64,000 bases of DNA, from NCBI RefSeq assembly GCF_947654275.1, contig NZ_CANTJS010000001.1, positions 62,001 through 126,000 of the forward strand, given 5' to 3'. Below, in pieces: positions 62,102 to 64,000 of this stretch. This DNA comes from an uncultured Oscillibacter sp. Its GTDB lineage: Bacteria; Bacillota; Clostridia; Oscillospirales; Oscillospiraceae. The translations under genes and the position numbers were made by a program. The notes below the pieces were generated by a model, which worked only from the letters and a program-made list of their open reading frames with translations, ran no database searches and was not told the DNA's origin. The stretch's first letter is position 1; every line of letters starts with the position of its first letter.

Positions 62102-62180
62102 AATTAGGAATTAGAAGTTAGGAATCAGGAATTGTATCGCCCTGAATAATTCCTCATTCCTAATTCCTCATTCCCAATTT
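62102..62180. repeat. TTAGGAA-heptamer hairpin between grpE and dnaK
   Basis: Heptamer-like units (attaggaattagaagttaggaa) at 62102-62133 face inverted units (attcctcattcctaattcct) at 62149-62178 and touch the grpE stop codon. Confidence 0.85.
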
Positions 62181-62775
62181 AGTTTGCGACCTGTACGATG
62201 GCGTGGCGGATCACCTTATCCCCCAGCAGAAAGCCCGCCTGGAAAACCTGGGCCACCTCGTTTTCACCGAACTGCTCATCATCAATATGCATGACGGCGT
62301 TGTGCCGCTCCGGGTCAAAGGGCTGGCCCTGGGCCTCAATCTCCGTGACGCCCAGCTTTTTCAGAATCTCCTTGTACTGGGCGAAAATCATCTCCAGACC
62401 CTTTTTATGGGCGTCGTCCTCGCCGCCGGGGGCGGAGGCGGCCCGCTCCAGGTTGTCGTAAACCGCCAGGAACTCCCGGATGGTGTCCGCTTTGGCGTCC
62501 TGATAGAGGGAGTCCTTTTCCTTGGCTGTGCGCTTGCGGTAGTTGTCGTACTCCGCGGCCAGGCGTGTAAACTGGTCCTTCACCGTCTCCAGCTGCTGCA
62601 CGGCCTGTTCCATCTGCTCCACCTGCTCCCGGGTAAAGGTGACGCCCTTTTCCTTCTTCTTTTTGGCCTTGTTCTTTTCAGGGGCGGGCTCCGCCTCCTC
62701 CCGGCAAACCTCCGGCTCCTGCGGAGCTGCTGTCTGCTCCGCCTCCAGCTCCTTGTTTTTTTCCTGCTCGCTCAT
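62179..62775 (-). CDS. grpE: Nucleotide exchange factor GrpE
   Basis: Releases ADP from DnaK. The 198-residue protein has a charged, disordered N-terminus, a long helix (EQMEQAVQQLETVKDQFTRLAAEYDNYRKRTAKEK) and the beta wing ending in GFLLGDKVIRHAIVQVAN. Its start overlaps the hrcA stop by 4 bases. Confidence 0.96.
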   Translation of the reverse strand: MSEQEKNKELEAEQTAAPQEPEVCREEAEPAPEKNKAKKKKEKGVTFTREQVEQMEQAVQQLETVKDQFTRLAAEYDNYRKRTAKEKDSLYQDAKADTIREFLAVYDNLERAASAPGGEDDAHKKGLEMIFAQYKEILKKLGVTEIEAQGQPFDPERHNAVMHIDDEQFGENEVAQVFQAGFLLGDKVIRHAIVQVAN

Positions 62776-63836
62776 TCCCGTTCCTCCTTTGGGAGTAATT
62801 CCTTTTTTTCAAACAGCCGCGTCAGCCCTTCGGCAAAGCTGGAGAGCCGGGCGGCCACTGCCGCGTAATCCATTCTCGTGGGGCCTACCACGCCGATGAG
62901 GCCCCGCATATTCTCACCGATATCATAGCTTGCCACCACGACGCTGGCATCTTTCAAGGCGTCGCTGACATTCTCCGGACCAATGAGAATCTCCATCTGC
63001 CGGTTCTCCGGCATGGGCAGGTTTTCCTTGCTGTCGGCCAGGAAGCTCATCAGCTCGTGGGCCTTGTCGGCGTCCCGGAACTCCGGGAGCTTCAAAAGCC
63101 GGCTGGCTCCGGCGGTGAAGATTTCCCGCTGTCCTGCCTCCTCCAGCACGTCCGCCCCATAGGCCACCACCTGGGACAACAGCAGAAACAGCTGGGGGCC
63201 GATCTGGTCCGACACCGACATCAGGCGCTGACTCATCTCCTGCAGGCTGACGCCGGTAAAATGGCTGTTCAGCAGACTCACCAGACCCGGCAGCTGATCC
63301 GGCGGCACCTTCAGCTGCATCCGCAGCAGCTGGCTCTTCACCCGGCTGTCGCTGGTCATCAGCACTGCGATGCAGCTGTTCTCGTCCACCGGCAGCAGCT
63401 CAAAGCGGCGGGCGGTGACGCCGCCTTTTCTTGCGGCGCTGACATAGGCGGGATAACGCATCAGGGCGGAGACCGCCCGGCCCGCCTGGCCCAGAAACCG
63501 GTCCAGCTCCTCCATTTTCAGCTGGAGGGACTGGCGGATATGCTCCGTCTCCGCCAGGGAAAGCCGCTGCTCCTCCATCAGCTCGTTGACGTACAGCCGG
63601 TATCCCTTGGGGGAGGGCATCCGTCCGGCGGAGGTGTGGGGCTGCTCCAGATAGCCCTGTTCCGTCAAATCCGAAAGCTCATTGCGGATGGTGGCGGAGC
63701 TGACGCTGCCGCCCATCTCGGCGGCGATGGCCTTGGAGCCCACCGGCTCAGCGGTGCGGATGTAGTCCTCAATGACCACCTTCAGTATCTGCCGTTTTCG
63801 CTCCGTCAGTTCCACCAGCCGCGCCCCATTCATCAT
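62772..63836 (-). CDS. hrcA: Heat-inducible repressor HrcA
   Basis: Repressor of class I heat-shock genes, acting at CIRCE. The 354-residue protein has an N-terminal winged helix (LTERKRQILKVVIEDYIRTAEPVGSKAIA, SSATIRNELSDLTEQGYLEQPHTSAGRMPS) and the HrcA domain (GPENVSDALKDASVVVASYD, IGVVGPTRMDYAAVAARL). An in-frame GTG at 63851 lies inside CIRCE with no spacing to AAGGAG, so I place the start at ATG 63836; the ATG at 63833 is equally possible. Confidence 0.94.
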   Translation of the reverse strand: MMNGARLVELTERKRQILKVVIEDYIRTAEPVGSKAIAAEMGGSVSSATIRNELSDLTEQGYLEQPHTSAGRMPSPKGYRLYVNELMEEQRLSLAETEHIRQSLQLKMEELDRFLGQAGRAVSALMRYPAYVSAARKGGVTARRFELLPVDENSCIAVLMTSDSRVKSQLLRMQLKVPPDQLPGLVSLLNSHFTGVSLQEMSQRLMSVSDQIGPQLFLLLSQVVAYGADVLEEAGQREIFTAGASRLLKLPEFRDADKAHELMSFLADSKENLPMPENRQMEILIGPENVSDALKDASVVVASYDIGENMRGLIGVVGPTRMDYAAVAARLSSFAEGLTRLFEKKELLPKEERE

Positions 63837-63844
63837 CAGATAAT

Positions 63845-63871
63845 TTAGCACTCCTTTTCCCAGAGTGCTAA
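63845..63871. promoter_or_regulatory. CIRCE operator
   Basis: Perfect TTAGCACTC-N9-GAGTGCTAA, the HrcA binding site, at the predicted transcription start of the hrcA operon. Confidence 0.98.
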
Positions 63872-63875
63872 ACCG

Positions 63876-63904
63876 AGTTTACCACCGCCTCAAAATATTG
63901 TCAA
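63876..63904 (-). promoter_or_regulatory. Promoter of the hrcA-grpE-dnaK-dnaJ operon
   Basis: Minus-strand TTGACA (63904-63899), 17-base spacer, TAAACT (63881-63876). CIRCE begins right after it. Confidence 0.85.
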
Positions 63905-63929
63905 TGGATGGATATAAACATTTTGTAAA

Positions 63930-63964
63930 CAAACGGCTGGCGCTTTTTAAGCGCCAGCCGTTTG
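63930..63964. terminator. Terminator upstream of the heat-shock operon
   Basis: CAAACGGCTGGCGCT / AGCGCCAGCCGTTTG, a 15-bp perfect stem with a TTTTA loop. It presumably ends a gene outside the window; nothing else is seen up to the window end. Confidence 0.75.
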
Positions 63965-64000
63965 TAAGCATTTTGCCCCCGGTAAAATGCTGTTGATGGA

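Noticed and set aside
63833-63851. HrcA start at GTG 63851
   Set aside because: The codon lies inside CIRCE with no spacing to the ribosome site; the ATG codons at 63836 and 63833 are better.

Overview
The window looks like a chromosomal segment of a GC-rich anaerobic Firmicute, most probably a gut Clostridia of the Oscillospiraceae type. This is inferred from content. The window holds a glmS ribozyme, a methionine T-box, a perfect CIRCE element in front of hrcA-grpE-dnaK-dnaJ, a BlaI/M56 pair, lipoprotein-type binding proteins, an SLH-domain surface protein and strong AGGAGG ribosome sites. No rRNA, tRNA, CRISPR array, prophage or full-length insertion sequence was found. The accessory character lies in many short palindromic repeats.

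Layout. 0-8 kb: a 5'-partial Cys-tailed protein, then a minus-strand molybdenum cofactor and molybdate uptake operon (moaA, moaC, MOSC protein, MoeA-like, modA, modB, modC, mogA), divergent from a Crp/Fnr regulator. 8-13 kb: a GH13 amylase, a TIM-barrel amidohydrolase and a hybrid histidine kinase. 13-20 kb: an amino-acid salvage locus, with an M20 amidohydrolase and an NhaC antiporter divergent from a D-cysteine desulfhydrase-like enzyme and a D-aminoacylase. 20-25 kb: mtlD, pgi, and glmS behind its ribozyme.

25.5-26.2 kb: two tandem units, each encoding a 28-residue hydrophobic peptide on the minus strand and facing a strong convergent promoter. This looks like an undescribed type I toxin-antitoxin family and is the most interesting part of the window. 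26-34 kb: a large SLH protein, a protein built from two degenerate tyrosine-recombinase-like domains, a small protein with a repeat operator, a TetR regulator and a 55-residue ORF. 34-42 kb: a glycosyltransferase, an O-antigen-ligase-like protein, dGTPase and a sugar ABC transporter lacking its ATPase. 42-45 kb: metY and metA under a T-box. 45-52 kb: BlaI/M56 sensor pair, a membrane protein, two G3E metal-chaperone GTPases and an XRE regulator. 52-57 kb: an LtaS-like sulfatase, an S-component-like membrane protein, a partly duplicated patatin gene and a DUF4015-type protein. 57-64 kb: rpiB, a PHP phosphatase and the heat-shock operon.

Repeats: TTAGGAA-heptamer hairpins occur at three sites, two of them inside the dnaK operon. 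TA-flanked MITE-like palindromes are stacked end to end between a consensus promoter and the D-cysteine desulfhydrase gene. A composite element with 28-bp inverted ends recurs at four places. No transposase is present here, so any mobilising enzyme would have to be elsewhere.
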